Position numbers and translations under genes: made by a program. From contig NZ_LGAA01000018.1 of assembly GCF_001294465.1 (NCBI RefSeq), positions 434,001-498,000 of the forward strand: a DNA stretch of 64,000 nt, read 5' to 3'. Below are positions 18,137 to 28,385 of this stretch, one piece after another. Below the pieces are notes generated by a model. The model made no database searches. It was not told the DNA's origin and saw nothing but the letters and a program-made list of their open reading frames with translations. How positions within the stretch are numbered: position 1 is the stretch's first letter; every line of letters starts with the position of its first letter. This DNA comes from Moellerella wisconsensis ATCC 35017 (GTDB taxonomy: Bacteria; Pseudomonadota; Gammaproteobacteria; Enterobacterales; Enterobacteriaceae).

Positions 18137-19282
18137 TTAATAGTGGCTTAATAATTCCGTAAGTGATTCTGTTAATAACTGACCGCGCCAGCCATCAAGT
18201 AACTCAGGCTTACCGGCGATAGATTTTAATCCCCAATGCACACTAAGTAACTGGTTGATTTGTCTTCTCGATGCTAATAACTCAGCATTGAATTTTTCAG
18301 CTTCGCTGATCTCTTTAACTCGCGCTTTTATTTCTTTAAATGCCTGTTTGTAACCCGGTTGCTCAATAAGATTAGCCACCGAATCGGGATATTCTGCCTC
18401 ATCCAATTGTTGAGCTTGCTCGACCATAGCTAACATCCGTTTACCGTGGCAACGGATCTCTTGTCCGCTCAAACCTAATGCATCTAACTCTGCTAACGAA
18501 CTCGGTAAATAGCGCGCTACTTTCCATAGATTTTCTTCTCTAACCACAAAATTAATCGCTAAATTACGCTCTCTCGCTTGCTGTAAACGCCAACCTGCCA
18601 GCATTTTTAAACACGCTAAATTTTTTCCTTTCAGCTGCCATGCGTTAGATATATCGCGATAAGCATTCTCTGGTAAAGTGATCTCCTGCCGGCGCTGCAC
18701 GATACGGCGGCATTCATCCTTGGCTGATTCTAAATAACCAGCCTCAGTTACTTGTGCCATCAATTTCTCAGCCAAAGGTAATAAATACAACACATCAGCA
18801 GCCGCATATTCACATTGTTTTTCGCTTAATGGGCGCGCTAGCCAATCAGTTCTTGATTCGCTTTTATCTAAAACAACACCCAGATATTCGGCAACTAAGG
18901 CGGCAAATCCGCATGAAATAGGATGACCAATAAATGCGGCTAAAACCTGCGTATCAATCAGTGGCTCCGGGACACAACCAAAATCATGCAAAAAGACTTC
19001 TAAATCTTCGCTACCGGCATGTAAAAATTTAACGATATTAGTATCTTGCAGCAATTGTTTAAATGGGCTGAGATCGTCGATTAACAACGGATCGATCAGA
19101 GAAACGCGTTCTCCATCATAGAGCTGCAATAATCCAAGCTGTGGATAATACGTTCTGGTGCGAATAAATTCGGTATCCAAAACTAACCATTTTGCGTTTT
19201 TGGCTTGCTGGCAAACATCTATCAATGCGGAATGTGTGGTGATTAACTGATCATTCAAAACGGGGTTCTCTTCTATGGTCAT
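18137..19282 (-). CDS. rnd: ribonuclease D
   Basis: 381 residues (E. coli 375). DEDD-type 3'-5' exonuclease: Exo I VLDTEFIRTRTYYPQ, Exo II in KFLHAGSEDLEVF, Exo III CEYAAADVLYLLPL. A C-terminal HRDC domain pair follows (NAWQLKGKNLACL and KARVKEI/AELLASRRQI). It trims 3' ends of tRNA and other stable RNA precursors. It is normally close to minE in related genomes, here displaced from it by the accessory segment. Downstream of fadD in the same orientation with a terminator between them. Confidence 0.97.
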   Translation of the reverse strand: MTIEENPVLNDQLITTHSALIDVCQQAKNAKWLVLDTEFIRTRTYYPQLGLLQLYDGERVSLIDPLLIDDLSPFKQLLQDTNIVKFLHAGSEDLEVFLHDFGCVPEPLIDTQVLAAFIGHPISCGFAALVAEYLGVVLDKSESRTDWLARPLSEKQCEYAAADVLYLLPLAEKLMAQVTEAGYLESAKDECRRIVQRRQEITLPENAYRDISNAWQLKGKNLACLKMLAGWRLQQARERNLAINFVVREENLWKVARYLPSSLAELDALGLSGQEIRCHGKRMLAMVEQAQQLDEAEYPDSVANLIEQPGYKQAFKEIKARVKEISEAEKFNAELLASRRQINQLLSVHWGLKSIAGKPELLDGWRGQLLTESLTELLSHY

Positions 19283-19475
19283 TGGCTTATCGCTGCTTTT
19301 AGCTTTTAATAAAGCTTTTTATTACTTTTAATAATATTCACGGCCTATTACCGCACTTATATCAATCTTTATAGCCACTTTAACTGACAATTATTTTAAG
19401 CGCCATCTCTGTTATACATATTATTCTTGCCTTAATGCTAACTGATGAAAATTTCTCATGAAAATTAGACACGAA

Positions 19476-19497
19476 AACGCCGGCATAAACCGGCGTT
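19476..19497 (-). terminator. terminator after fadD
   Basis: An 8-bp perfect GC-rich stem (AACGCCGG / CCGGCGTT) with a 6-base loop, followed on the minus strand by TTTTCGTG. It lies 65 bases beyond the fadD stop. Confidence 0.75.
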
Positions 19498-19562
19498 GAA
19501 TATATTCAGCCAACCGTAGGCTATTGATCTATACTGTTATCAAACTTGTATTATCACGTGGG

Positions 19563-21257
19563 TTATACAGTAGCTTGTTCGATGTTCTCTTGTGCTTTTT
19601 CTTCCTTACGCAATTCTTTACGTAAAATTTTACCTACATTAGATTTAGGTAATTCAGCTCGGAATTCGAAAGTTTTTGGCACTTTATAGGCGGTAAGATA
19701 ACGGCGACAATAGATTTTTAGTTCTTCCGCAGTTAATGCAGGATCCTTACTTACCACAAAAACTTTTACCGCTTCACCGGTACTGTCACTTTCTATTCCT
19801 ATCGCAGCACATTCCACCACGAATGGATGGGCGGAGACTACATCTTCAATTTCATTCGGATAAACATTAAATCCTGAAACTAAAATCATATCTTTTTTGC
19901 GATCAACAATGCGAATATAGCCTGCTTTATCTATATACGCGATATCTCCAGTTGCTAGCCAACCATCATGCATTACTTCGGTGGTTGAATCAGGGCGCTG
20001 CCAATATCCAGCCATCACTTGCGGGCCTTTAACCCACATTTCCCCGGGTTCCCCCAGAGCAACTTCATCACCATTATCGTCAACAAATTTGACCTCGGTA
20101 GAAGGCACAGGAACCCCAATACTCCCACTGTAAGCGGTCAAATTATAGGGATTACCCGTCACCAACGGTGAGCACTCGGTTAACCCATAGCCTTCTAACA
20201 AGTGGATCCCGGTGAGTTGTTGCCACTTTTCAGCCACTCCCTTTTGCACCGGCATGCCACCACCAACACTTAAACGCAAATGCGAGAAATCTAAGCGCTT
20301 AAAATCCTCGTTATTCAGCCATGCGTTAAATAAGGTATTTACCCCTGTGATGGCAGTTATTGGATAGCGGGCTAATTCTTTAACCGTTCCAGCCACATCG
20401 CGAGGATTAGTAATTAATAAATTTACCCCGCCGACATTAATAAATAACAGACAATTTACCATTAGCGCAAAAACATGGTACAGCGGCAGTGCCGTGACCA
20501 CTAATTCATGGCCTTGCTGTAATGCAGGACCATAAGCCGCACGCGCTTGCTCTAAATTAGCTAACATATTGCGATGGGTTAACATAGCGCCTTTCGCCAC
20601 CCCGGTAGTTCCACCGGTATATTGCAAAAAGGCCAGATCATCACCGATAATATTTGGTTTAACATACTGCATTCGATAGCCATAATGCATCGCTCGGCGA
20701 AATGAGATTGCATCTGGCAAGTGGTATTTAGGCACCAATCTTTTGATATATTTCACTACAAAATCAACCACAGTAGCTTTTGGTCGTGATAATTGATCGC
20801 CCATGCGAGTTAAAATAACGTGCTTAACTTTGGTATTAAATACAATCTTCTCTAGCGTATGTGCGAAATTAGATACAATAACAATCGCCGTCGCCCCGCT
20901 GTCATTTAACTGATGCTCAAGCTCTCTGGGGGTATACAGTGGATTGACATTCACTGCCACCATTCCGGCACGCAAAACCCCAAATAATGCTATCGGATAC
21001 TGCAGAAGATTAGGCATCATTAAGGCCACACGATCACCTTTTTTTAGCCCTAACCCATTTTGCAAATAAGCAGCGAATGCCCGACTACGCTCTTCTAATT
21101 TGCGATAAGTCATCACCTCGCCCATATTAATAAATGCAGGTTGATCCGCATAATTGGCTACGGCATTTTCTAACATTTCAGCTAACGACGCATAGCGATT
21201 AGGATTTATTTCCGCCGGTACGTCTGAAGGATAACTTTTTAACCAAAGTTTTTCCAA
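19563..21257 (-). CDS. fadD: long-chain-fatty-acid--CoA ligase
   Basis: 564 residues (E. coli FadD 561). ANL-superfamily adenylate-forming enzyme: the P-loop-like [18 protein letters not shown] near residue 213, [10 protein letters not shown], the hinge/FACS motif ([25 protein letters not shown]) and the catalytic Lys near [11 protein letters not shown] at the C-terminus. It activates exogenous fatty acids to acyl-CoA at the inner membrane for beta-oxidation. The order fadD, slp, tsaB, yoaA is the enterobacterial one, but an IS relic has invaded the fadD-slp gap. Confidence 0.98.
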   Translation of the reverse strand: MEKLWLKSYPSDVPAEINPNRYASLAEMLENAVANYADQPAFINMGEVMTYRKLEERSRAFAAYLQNGLGLKKGDRVALMMPNLLQYPIALFGVLRAGMVAVNVNPLYTPRELEHQLNDSGATAIVIVSNFAHTLEKIVFNTKVKHVILTRMGDQLSRPKATVVDFVVKYIKRLVPKYHLPDAISFRRAMHYGYRMQYVKPNIIGDDLAFLQYTGGTTGVAKGAMLTHRNMLANLEQARAAYGPALQQGHELVVTALPLYHVFALMVNCLLFINVGGVNLLITNPRDVAGTVKELARYPITAITGVNTLFNAWLNNEDFKRLDFSHLRLSVGGGMPVQKGVAEKWQQLTGIHLLEGYGLTECSPLVTGNPYNLTAYSGSIGVPVPSTEVKFVDDNGDEVALGEPGEMWVKGPQVMAGYWQRPDSTTEVMHDGWLATGDIAYIDKAGYIRIVDRKKDMILVSGFNVYPNEIEDVVSAHPFVVECAAIGIESDSTGEAVKVFVVSKDPALTAEELKIYCRRYLTAYKVPKTFEFRAELPKSNVGKILRKELRKEEKAQENIEQATV

Positions 21258-21410
21258 AGTAACTCTCCTGAATTTACGGGATGCGGCCTGTCACCAACCT
21301 AGTTCAATTTAACAAAATATTAACTCAGCATACCAGTTTAGGAAATACACTGTACTCAGGTTGAGAACCGCATCACTAAATAAATTTTATTCAGTTAATT
21401 CCAAAAACAA

Positions 21411-21426
21411 AGCGGCCACAGCCGCT
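21411..21426 (-). terminator. probable original terminator of slp
   Basis: Stem AGCGGC/GCCGCT with a 4-base loop, followed on the minus strand by TTTGTTTTTGG. It points away from slp, which now ends 924 bases upstream, with the IS remnant (21687-22295) in between. This suggests the insertion separated slp from its terminator. Confidence 0.6.
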
Positions 21427-21686
21427 CTATATTTTTTGTTATTTTTCAATTAATTATGTATTAACTGTGATAAAACTAATCATTAATATCCTAATTATAC
21501 ACCGAATTAATCAATTGAGAAAAAAATAATGTTAAAATAGCTTATCAATCAATTACATCGGCTTATAAAACCAACTCTTTGACAGCCATATAGCTGTCCT
21601 CAGATTATTTCAAATAACTTTATATATTAACTGATTAGTTAATTCAGTAACTAAAACAAGATATTTTTAACATCCTCCCTACCCTT

Positions 21687-22295
21687 TGAACTCCCCCCAA
21701 AAGTTGGACTCTTTTAGTAAAACATCAAAACAAGTTTATTCGCCTGAATTTAAATTTTGGCCGGTTCAAATGATCCTAAATGGGCATCTATATATGAGGT
21801 TTGCAGACAGCTTAATATCAGTGATAGGTCAATACTTAGCAATTTGTTGCACCAATATAAAGAATACGATAAGAAGAGCGTTTTGATAAAGTCGCCTATT
21901 TACGTCAAGGGTTGCTTATTAAAAAAATCACAAATCCTTGATTCAACAAAAGAAATAATAGCAAAAAATCAAACAGCAGCATTAGTAAGATCGATAACTG
22001 AATTGCAGCGAAGGAGCCTAATCAAAAATGGGTAACAGATGTCACACAGTTTAATGGTGTGATAAAACAAAGCATGTCACGAAAAGGAAACTATTTAGAT
22101 AATGCGTCAATGGATAGCTTTTTGGAATACTTAAATCTGAGTGTTTTCACGGAACAGACTTTAAATCGATTGATGAGTTAGAGCAGAGACCATCGAAGAA
22201 TCAAGTTAAATTGAAAAGACTGAGCCCTATAGATATATAGCGCTCAGTTCTTGAAAGCCGCTTAATGAACAGTCTAACTTTATGGGGGCAGTTCA
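21687..22295 (+). mobile_element. decayed IS3-family (IS150-like) insertion sequence
   Basis: Both ends carry related imperfect terminal inverted repeats (left TGAACTCCCCCCAAAAGTTG; right end reads TGAACTGCCCCCATAAAGTT on the minus strand). The element is about 609 bp, whereas intact IS3-family members are about 1.2-1.5 kb. Most of the middle is therefore deleted. Transposase fragments are recognisable in several frames: an OrfA helix-turn-helix start near 21740-21800 (YSPEFKF), then OrfB pieces KWVTDVTQF near 22025, SMSRKGNYLDNASMDSF near 22075-22125, and a terminal KLKRLSPI near 22210. It is not autonomously active. Confidence 0.85.
21700..22255 (+). pseudogene. IS3-family transposase remnants (OrfA/OrfB fragments)
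   Basis: The coding content of the element above is broken by frameshifts and a large internal deletion that removed most of the integrase core. The residual OrfB piece keeps the C-terminal DDE-domain signature (RKGNYLDNA, the third acidic region) but lacks the rest of the catalytic triad. Confidence 0.8.
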
Positions 22296-22349
22296 TTAGG
22301 GCGAGGCTTTACGGCATATCTGATAAAAATAATATTACTATAATAAAAG

Positions 22350-22979
22350 TTATTGAGCTAAGTAAGTTTCGACAGCGGCAGAACCGACAGGATAACCATA
22401 ACCAGGCTCCCAATTCCACGGCTGCTGTGGATCATAAAAATGGGAATAATACGGCGGATAATCATAATAGCCGTAACCTAACGGCCCGACAGGAGGAAAC
22501 ATCACACGTTGCATGACATTCCAGCGCTGAAGCCCTGTTACCGCAAGTGTAATATAGTTATATGGGATCTCACCGATTTTACCCGCTTTTTCGCCGGTAA
22601 TTGTTCCAACCACAGTAACATATTTTCCTGTAAAATCTGTTGGTTCAAGGAAGCTATTGACATAAGCATATAGGCGTCCTTCCGAGACAGTATTTAACTC
22701 CGGAGCAGCATCATATTTATTTAACGGCATCACTGCTATTTCTAAGCGAGTTTTTTCAGGCTCATTAAATACTGAAATCACTTTGCCACCAAAACGCCCT
22801 TCCTGACCAATATACATTTCAGGGGCATTACGTACTGATGCCAAGTTTTCAGCCGGATTAGGTGACGTTCCTTTAATAGATGCGGGAATAGTAACACATC
22901 CACTTAATGCCAGCGCCCCCACCAATAATGCAACATGCATCGCACTCCGGCAGCTTAACTTTATTTGAGTCATTTTCAT
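22350..22979 (-). CDS. Slp family outer-membrane lipoprotein
   Basis: 209 residues. The signal peptide ends in lipobox LSGC (Cys about residue 28). The Slp domain (NAPEMYIGQEGRFGGKVISV and VVGTITGEKAGKIGE) is followed by a Gly/Tyr/Pro-rich tail (about 165-200), as in E. coli YeaY (Slp paralogue next to fadD). A strong GGAGG ribosome binding site lies 6 bases before the ATG. Slp proteins are outer-membrane lipoproteins induced in stationary phase or starvation; YeaY function is unknown. Position between fadD and tsaB supports yeaY orthology. Confidence 0.9.
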   Translation of the reverse strand: MKMTQIKLSCRSAMHVALLVGALALSGCVTIPASIKGTSPNPAENLASVRNAPEMYIGQEGRFGGKVISVFNEPEKTRLEIAVMPLNKYDAAPELNTVSEGRLYAYVNSFLEPTDFTGKYVTVVGTITGEKAGKIGEIPYNYITLAVTGLQRWNVMQRVMFPPVGPLGYGYYDYPPYYSHFYDPQQPWNWEPGYGYPVGSAAVETYLAQ

Positions 22980-23397
22980 AAACTACCTCCATTTACTGCA
23001 TTATAGAAATAAAAATCAAAAAATTAAGAGTTAGTTTGTAAGCAAATACAACCATAAAATAGGGTATATTTCACCCATATTCATGCCCGGCATGATAAAT
23101 TACTATTTCTGATAAAATGGTAGCATTTATATAATAAATCAACTGCTAAACAATGAAACACACATTAAAATTAACCTATGCTACATAGATTAATCTTAGT
23201 TGATAAAATAAAATTGGGAATAATTTTTGTCGTAGGATATTTACATCGCTATAGCTTAAAGCTGATTTATTTACAAAAATAGCCTATAAATTGATAACCC
23301 TATTGAAGATAAATAGGGTTATGATAAATCTAGTAATTATCATCACAGCCATGATTGCTAGGGTCATGATTATAATTTAATTATAACTCTGTCGCGA
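22980..23397. other. intergenic region tsaB-slp
   Basis: 418 AT-rich bases between tsaB and slp, both minus strand. It should hold the slp promoter. A near-palindromic TTATAATTTAATTATAA lies at 23370-23386 just past the tsaB stop. No open frame of note. Confidence 0.4.
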
Positions 23398-24126
23398 TTA
23401 ACGCCCCGGTAATTTTTTCCAAGTCACTTCATTGCGTAAATAACTAGGCTGGGCATCCTCAACCGCGCTAGTTTGTCCGTTATTCCATAAAGTTAAAGCG
23501 AGAGGAAGCATATCTTCAGCCGCAGGCAAGACAATCTCACTGCTAACTAAACTAAGCACGTTGTCTGCCATTAATTCAGAATAAGCAGCCCACCCCGTAC
23601 CCGCGGTAGCCCATGGCTCGGACGATATAGATTCGGACAATGACAGCTCTGGTAATAATTGAAATGATTGTTTAAATGCTGCCGGAGTTAAAACTGCTTC
23701 ACTATTTTCACCAATCCACTGCCCAAGATTATCTAATTGATAATGTGCACAATAAACCTCAGACATTCTGGCATCAATCGCCACCAGCACATTACGATAG
23801 CCATGTACACGATAAGCACCTTGAGCCATTGTCTGGAGTGATGATACACCTATCATCGGTAAATCAGCGCCAAATGCCAATCCTTGAGCTATTCCGACTC
23901 CAATGCGTACTCCAGTAAAGCTCCCCGGGCCACGACCAAATGCTAATGCATCCAATTGCTGCAAAGTGACCCCTGCCTCAGCGAGAACGTCATCGACCAT
24001 CGGTAATATTTTTTGCGTGTGTTCACGCGGTGAAACAGCAAAACGAGATACAATCTGTCCATCACACATTAGAGCAACGGAACAGGCTTCTGTTGCTGTA
24101 TCTACAGCAAGAATACGAGTTGACAT
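23398..24126 (-). CDS. tsaB: tRNA threonylcarbamoyladenosine biosynthesis protein TsaB
   Basis: 242 residues (E. coli 231). ASKHA fold with [15 protein letters not shown] at the N-terminus, [17 protein letters not shown] and [20 protein letters not shown]. It is the partner of TsaD and TsaE in the t6A37 tRNA modification and essential in E. coli. Located 93 bases downstream of yoaA, likely co-transcribed, as in E. coli. Confidence 0.97.
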   Translation of the reverse strand: MSTRILAVDTATEACSVALMCDGQIVSRFAVSPREHTQKILPMVDDVLAEAGVTLQQLDALAFGRGPGSFTGVRIGVGIAQGLAFGADLPMIGVSSLQTMAQGAYRVHGYRNVLVAIDARMSEVYCAHYQLDNLGQWIGENSEAVLTPAAFKQSFQLLPELSLSESISSEPWATAGTGWAAYSELMADNVLSLVSSEIVLPAAEDMLPLALTLWNNGQTSAVEDAQPSYLRNEVTWKKLPGR

Positions 24127-24219
24127 GCCTGAACTCCGGCAATTGAAGAATAATTAATACCGATATATTACCATAACTCGGCTATCCGATGGCAATATTT
24201 GTAACCAGTATCAATCAAA

Positions 24220-26142
24220 TCATTGAATCTCAGCCATTTTTTGTCGCTGCTGCAAAAAATTAATCGCCCGCGATAAACTGCGTGTCCGCGGTGATGGCGG
24301 TAAACTATTAAGAAATACCTCGCCATACGGCCGTGTCACTAAGCGATTATCACAGATCACAATCACGCCATAGTCACTTACATCTCGAATAAGACGCCCA
24401 ACTCCTTGTTTTAAGGTAATAACTGCGTCAGGCAACTGCACATCTTGAAACGGATCACCACCTTTTAATTGGCAATCTTCAATTCTGGCTCGTAACAAAG
24501 GATCATCCGGTGCTGTAAAGGGTAATTTATCAATAATCACACAGGTTAAACTATCACCGCGTACATCTACCCCTTCCCAAAAACTGCTCGTTGCGACTAA
24601 TACCGCATTGCCACTAGCCATAAACTGGGCAAGTAATTTATTTTTACTGGTCTCGCCTTGTACCAATATCGGCAAGGTTAATGACGCTTTAAACTCGATC
24701 GCTAAATCACGCATCATTTGATGTGAGGTACATAAGAAAAAACATCGGCCTTTATTTTGCTGAATGAGTGGCGTTAACATTTGTGCTAATTTAACGGCAC
24801 TGCCTTTGATATTAGTCTCTGGCAAAAAACGCGGTACACACAGCAACGTTTGAGTTTGATAATCAAAAGGACTCAATAATAATAAAGTCTCCGCCCCTTT
24901 TAGCCCCAAGCGATCGGTAAAATAATCCAGTTTGTCATCCACAGATAATGTCGCAGAGGTGAAAATCCAGCTCCCTTTGCGTTCTAACATCATTTGATTA
25001 AATTTTTCAGCCACAGTTAATGGCGTTAACGCTAATAAAAAATGCCGTCCATAGCTTTCATACCAATAGCTGTAGCCAGGAATAGAAGCATCTTTTAGCC
25101 GATTTAGGCGATTGCGGTACAGCGTCACTCGTTCAAAGACGGCATCCAGCATTTGTGAACGGCCTAGTGAACTTTTGATCACTTCATAACACAGCTCTAA
25201 TGCATCATCCAGTAAATTAAGCGCACGTTGGATAGCCGGTTGTGCCAAGAGCTCGCGTAAATTACCGCGATAACTATTTTCTCCCATAATCATGCGGAAA
25301 TCTAACGTACTGTGAGACAATCGATCGGCACTTTTTTGCAATTGTAGCTGATCTTTTACTTCAGTTCGGTAAGCTAAAATCATATCGCGGGCTAAATCGA
25401 GCAATTGTCGACTGGTGAGCTGTTGACCAAAATATTGACTGGCGATATCAGGAATTTGATGCGCCTCGTCAAAAATCATCACATCGGCATCAGGGATCAA
25501 TTCGCCAAAACCGGTATCTTTTACTACTCGGTCAGCCATAAACAAATGGTGATTAACTACAACAATATCGGCGTCCAACGCTTTACGTCGAGCTTTTAAC
25601 ACAAAGCATTCTTTATATCGTGGACAATCACTGCCGAGACAGTTGTCATTGGTGCTGGTCACTAAAGGCCAGACTGCATGATCTTCAGAAATTCCATGAC
25701 AGCTACTAACATCACCACTTTCCGTCTCTATCGACCAGCTACGAATACGTACTACGCTCGATAAAATTTCAGGCTCAAGACTACCGCCTCCTAACGCCTG
25801 CTGATCGAGCCGTTCTAAGCATAAATAATTTGACCGTCCTTTTAATAACGCAATGTTGCCATCATAGTTAATAGCATCAATAATAGTTGGCAAATCACGA
25901 TGATACAGCTGGTCTTGTAACGCTTTAGAACCGGTAGAAATAATCACTTTTTTGCCTGACCGCAATGCCGGTACTAAATACGCGTAGGTTTTACCGGTTC
26001 CCGTACCTGCCTCCACGACCAATTGTTGCTGATGCTCAATTACACGATCAATAGCTTGAGACATTTTTATCTGTGCGTCTCGGGGTTGGAACCCGGGGAT
26101 CGCCTTGGCAAGAGTACCTGATGTTGAAAAATCGTCACTCAC
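24220..26142 (-). CDS. yoaA: DinG-family ATP-dependent helicase YoaA
   Basis: 640 residues (E. coli 636). Superfamily 2 XPD/DinG-type helicase: Q-motif GFQPRDAQIKMSQA, Walker A VVEAGTGTGKTYAYL near residue 48, the iron-sulfur cysteine cluster around CLGSDCPRYKECF, DEAH box MIFDEAHQI, and the late arginine-finger region GVGRLIRDVSDYG. YoaA unwinds 5'-3' and associates with the HolC (chi) clamp-loader subunit in DNA damage tolerance (e.g. AZT resistance). Divergent from yoaB. Confidence 0.97.
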   Translation of the reverse strand: MSDDFSTSGTLAKAIPGFQPRDAQIKMSQAIDRVIEHQQQLVVEAGTGTGKTYAYLVPALRSGKKVIISTGSKALQDQLYHRDLPTIIDAINYDGNIALLKGRSNYLCLERLDQQALGGGSLEPEILSSVVRIRSWSIETESGDVSSCHGISEDHAVWPLVTSTNDNCLGSDCPRYKECFVLKARRKALDADIVVVNHHLFMADRVVKDTGFGELIPDADVMIFDEAHQIPDIASQYFGQQLTSRQLLDLARDMILAYRTEVKDQLQLQKSADRLSHSTLDFRMIMGENSYRGNLRELLAQPAIQRALNLLDDALELCYEVIKSSLGRSQMLDAVFERVTLYRNRLNRLKDASIPGYSYWYESYGRHFLLALTPLTVAEKFNQMMLERKGSWIFTSATLSVDDKLDYFTDRLGLKGAETLLLLSPFDYQTQTLLCVPRFLPETNIKGSAVKLAQMLTPLIQQNKGRCFFLCTSHQMMRDLAIEFKASLTLPILVQGETSKNKLLAQFMASGNAVLVATSSFWEGVDVRGDSLTCVIIDKLPFTAPDDPLLRARIEDCQLKGGDPFQDVQLPDAVITLKQGVGRLIRDVSDYGVIVICDNRLVTRPYGEVFLNSLPPSPRTRSLSRAINFLQQRQKMAEIQ

Positions 26143-26544
26143 AGCAAAAACCTATAATTATATTAAAGATGAAAATAGCGATAGCGATCATGCGGGTTTG
26201 GAAAAATACCACTCTGGGGACATAACTCTAACGTCCTAGCCTATTCAAACACAGGTCAATGACAAGCGCCCGGTAACCATTAGTATGAAACGATAAAATG
26301 CTGGCAATAATCTAAGCTATAGCAAAATCAATCCGATCAAAAAGAATGAGCGCCACTTTATCATGACTAACAGCTGCTGGCTGTATTCACGCAAAAAATG
26401 TTGTTTCAATAAAATTATTTTTGAATTAATCGGTATGAGATAGTTCATATTAATAATTAATATTCAATCTTGATCTCAACTGCTATTCTGAAAGAAACGT
26501 ATCTATTACCTCTATAGCAATAGCAAGATAGCAAGGAACCTAAA
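26143..26544. other. divergent promoter region yoaA / yoaB
   Basis: 402 bases between divergently transcribed genes. No open frame or strong repeat seen; it presumably holds both promoters. A GCAAGGAACC ribosome binding site stands just before yoaB. Confidence 0.4.
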
Positions 26545-26889
26545 ATGACGATTGAACGTATTGATGCAGATACACGCTGGTCAGATGCAGTTATTCATAA
26601 TGATGTAATTTATTATACCAGTGTGCCAGAAACGCTAGATGGCGATATTGTTGTACAAACTTCAGATGCCCTTGCAGCGATAGATGTGTTGCTGCTACGT
26701 GTCGGGTCAGATAAAAGTAAAATTCTTGACGCGACTATATTTCTAGCAGATAAAGCAGATTTTTCTGGCATGAATCAAGCATGGGATGCTTGGGTAGTGG
26801 CAGGAAGTGCACCGGTGCGCTGTACGGTTCAAGCCGGACTAATGGACCCAAAATATAAAGTAGAAATCAAGATTATCGCGGCTCGTTAA
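26545..26889 (+). CDS. yoaB: RidA family protein YoaB
   Basis: 114 residues. YjgF/RidA trimeric fold with the family-conserved Arg in APVRCTVQAGL and the C-terminal KVEIKIIAAR. RidA members hydrolyse reactive enamine/imine intermediates from PLP enzymes; YoaB's own substrate is not established. AAGGAACC ribosome binding site. Ends at a bidirectional terminator shared with mdtI. Confidence 0.95.
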   Translation: MTIERIDADTRWSDAVIHNDVIYYTSVPETLDGDIVVQTSDALAAIDVLLLRVGSDKSKILDATIFLADKADFSGMNQAWDAWVVAGSAPVRCTVQAGLMDPKYKVEIKIIAAR

Positions 26890-26910
26890 CCGACAACATT
26901 AATTTATTAC

Positions 26911-26949
26911 AAAAAGAGTGGCAGCCTATCCGTGGCCATCACTCTTTTT
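26911..26949. terminator. bidirectional terminator between yoaB and mdtI
   Basis: A 10-bp perfect stem (AAAAAGAGTG / CACTCTTTTT) that supplies a T-run on both strands, placed between convergent yoaB and mdtI. Confidence 0.85.
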
Positions 26950-26960
26950 ACTGGCTTTTA

Positions 26961-27293
26961 TTAAGCCATTTTAATCAGAACCATCCCGATTAACAGTAGG
27001 CAAACCCCACCCCAACCTTTGTAGTTAAGACGCTGATTGAATAAAATCCAGCCGGCGGCAATAGTGGCAATAATGCCGAAAGCCCCCCATAATGCATAAG
27101 CGACTGACAACTCAATGCCTTTAACCGCTTGTGCCAATGAACTAAACGCCCCGAGCACTGCCAATAAAGACAATACCCCCAACCAAATACGTTTAAATCC
27201 ATTCGACATCTTTAATAAGATGTTGGCCAAAATTTCTAATATAACCGCCAGAATTAAGAACGCCCCATGCCACCACTCAAATTGAGATAACAT
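26961..27293 (-). CDS. mdtI: spermidine export subunit MdtI (SMR family)
   Basis: 110 residues, four membrane helices. N-terminal [19 protein letters not shown] with the SMR Glu in helix 1 and the [11 protein letters not shown] segment in helix 3. It matches E. coli MdtI along its length. MdtI and MdtJ form the heteromeric spermidine exporter in the inner membrane. It starts 2 bases after the mdtJ stop, so the pair is translationally coupled. Confidence 0.95.
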   Translation of the reverse strand: MLSQFEWWHGAFLILAVILEILANILLKMSNGFKRIWLGVLSLLAVLGAFSSLAQAVKGIELSVAYALWGAFGIIATIAAGWILFNQRLNYKGWGGVCLLLIGMVLIKMA

Positions 27294-27295
27294 GA

Positions 27296-27715
27296 TTAAG
27301 CCTCCTTCGTACGGTGACTCACGGCAGTTGCGGTATTGGCCGCTTTAGAAGCCATACGCTTAACAGTCGCTGTTGATTGTTTTACTGTGGCTTTTTTAGT
27401 TCCGGATTTAATCAAACCAATTCCGGCAATTAATAATGTTAAACCACCAATTTTCATCGGGGATAACGATTCGCCAAACCACATCACGCTAAATGAAGTG
27501 ATAATTAAAATCCCAATACCTTCCCACAGGGCATAAGCGACGCCGAGAGCAACTTTTTTTACAGCAACTGCCAATAAAATGTAAGACGATGCGATCATCA
27601 CATACATAACATACATGCCGGATATATCGCCACTCACACTGGCATACTTCATTGATAAGGTACCGATAACTTCGGTAACGATGGCTAAACCTAAAAATAT
27701 CCAATATATCATCAT
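27296..27715 (-). CDS. mdtJ: spermidine export subunit MdtJ (SMR family) with long basic tail
   Basis: 139 residues (E. coli 121). The four-helix SMR core is very close to E. coli Mdt[21 protein letters not shown] with Glu15, and [12 protein letters not shown]. After about residue 105 there is an extra Lys/Thr/Ala-rich tail (repeated AT-V-K and [10 protein letters not shown] stretches) of about 34 residues, longer and more basic than in E. coli and probably cytoplasmic. First gene of the mdtJI unit. Confidence 0.95.
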   Translation of the reverse strand: MMIYWIFLGLAIVTEVIGTLSMKYASVSGDISGMYVMYVMIASSYILLAVAVKKVALGVAYALWEGIGILIITSFSVMWFGESLSPMKIGGLTLLIAGIGLIKSGTKKATVKQSTATVKRMASKAANTATAVSHRTKEA

Positions 27716-27907
27716 ATTTCTCTACTCAAGGCCGCTGCATTAGGAACGGGAAAAACATCCGCAAATAACACCTATTTGGGTAACCCAATGCCAGCAGCGT
27801 AATAATCTAAAAAGGTAATGTGGCTGTTATCGAAGAATGATTAAGCCAATGATTATATTGAGAAAAGAAGCTATAATGCGCCGCACCAGTAGTATTCACT
27901 GGATAAA

Positions 27908-28045
27908 ATGGCGGATAAGAAAAGGCGATGTGTGGTTCTGCGTTGGATCTTGACGCTGTTAGCGCTAAGCATGATATCTCATTCATTTCATCAGATGGCC
28001 AATCCATCTAATTTACTCCGAATCCTCATCAGTAGTTGTTTGTAG
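27908..28045 (+). CDS. possible small single-helix membrane protein
   Basis: A 45-codon frame with a basic start (MADKKRRC), a hydrophobic segment of about 17 residues (VVLRWILTLLALSMIS) and a polar then hydrophobic tail ending in SSCL. A GGA lies 5 bases before ATG and a consensus-like TATAAT at 27872-27877, though no good -35 box. It resembles small membrane peptides of the MgrB/YoaK size class in form only; no sequence match is recognised. It could equally be chance. Confidence 0.35.
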   Translation: MADKKRRCVVLRWILTLLALSMISHSFHQMANPSNLLRILISSCL

Positions 28046-28316
28046 GGTATTTTTAACATAGGATTTTTATTAAATCAATGAATATTATCATCTTTTTTAC
28101 GCTGAATAATTAATGACCGTGTTTGAATAGCGATGCGATTCTCGTGTTTCTATCCTGCCATTCTAAAATAGAAGTAATTAGTTGATAATATTTACATTAT
28201 GCCGAATAAATAGTGATTTATCTGGCTTAGAAACAGTGAAGAATTATTGGTCAATTTGAAATTTAATATCAATTAAACTGCCGATTTTCTTTAAAATATA
28301 AAATAAATCTAAAAAA

Positions 28317-28338
28317 ATGGCGCCCAAATAGACGCCAT
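28317..28338 (-). terminator. terminator after zwf
   Basis: Stem ATGGCG / CGCCAT (28317-28322 with 28333-28338), followed on the minus strand by a run of seven T. It lies 48 bases after the zwf stop. Confidence 0.8.
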
Positions 28339-28385
28339 AAATACTTACTGCTGAATAATCCGCATGATCCTCTATTGGCTAGCAG

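Larger units (their letters stand above)
27716..28385. other. 670-base region mdtJ / zwf, contains a possible small membrane protein
   Basis: Apart from the candidate small ORF at 27908-28045 and the zwf terminator at 28317-28338 I see no gene. It includes the mdtJ promoter side. The antisense 66-codon frame (27807-28007) looks like a shadow. Confidence 0.4.

Noticed and set aside
27807-28007. 66-codon minus-strand frame between mdtJ and zwf
   Set aside because: No ribosome binding site, no recognisable features, and overlaps the more plausible small ORF on the other strand.
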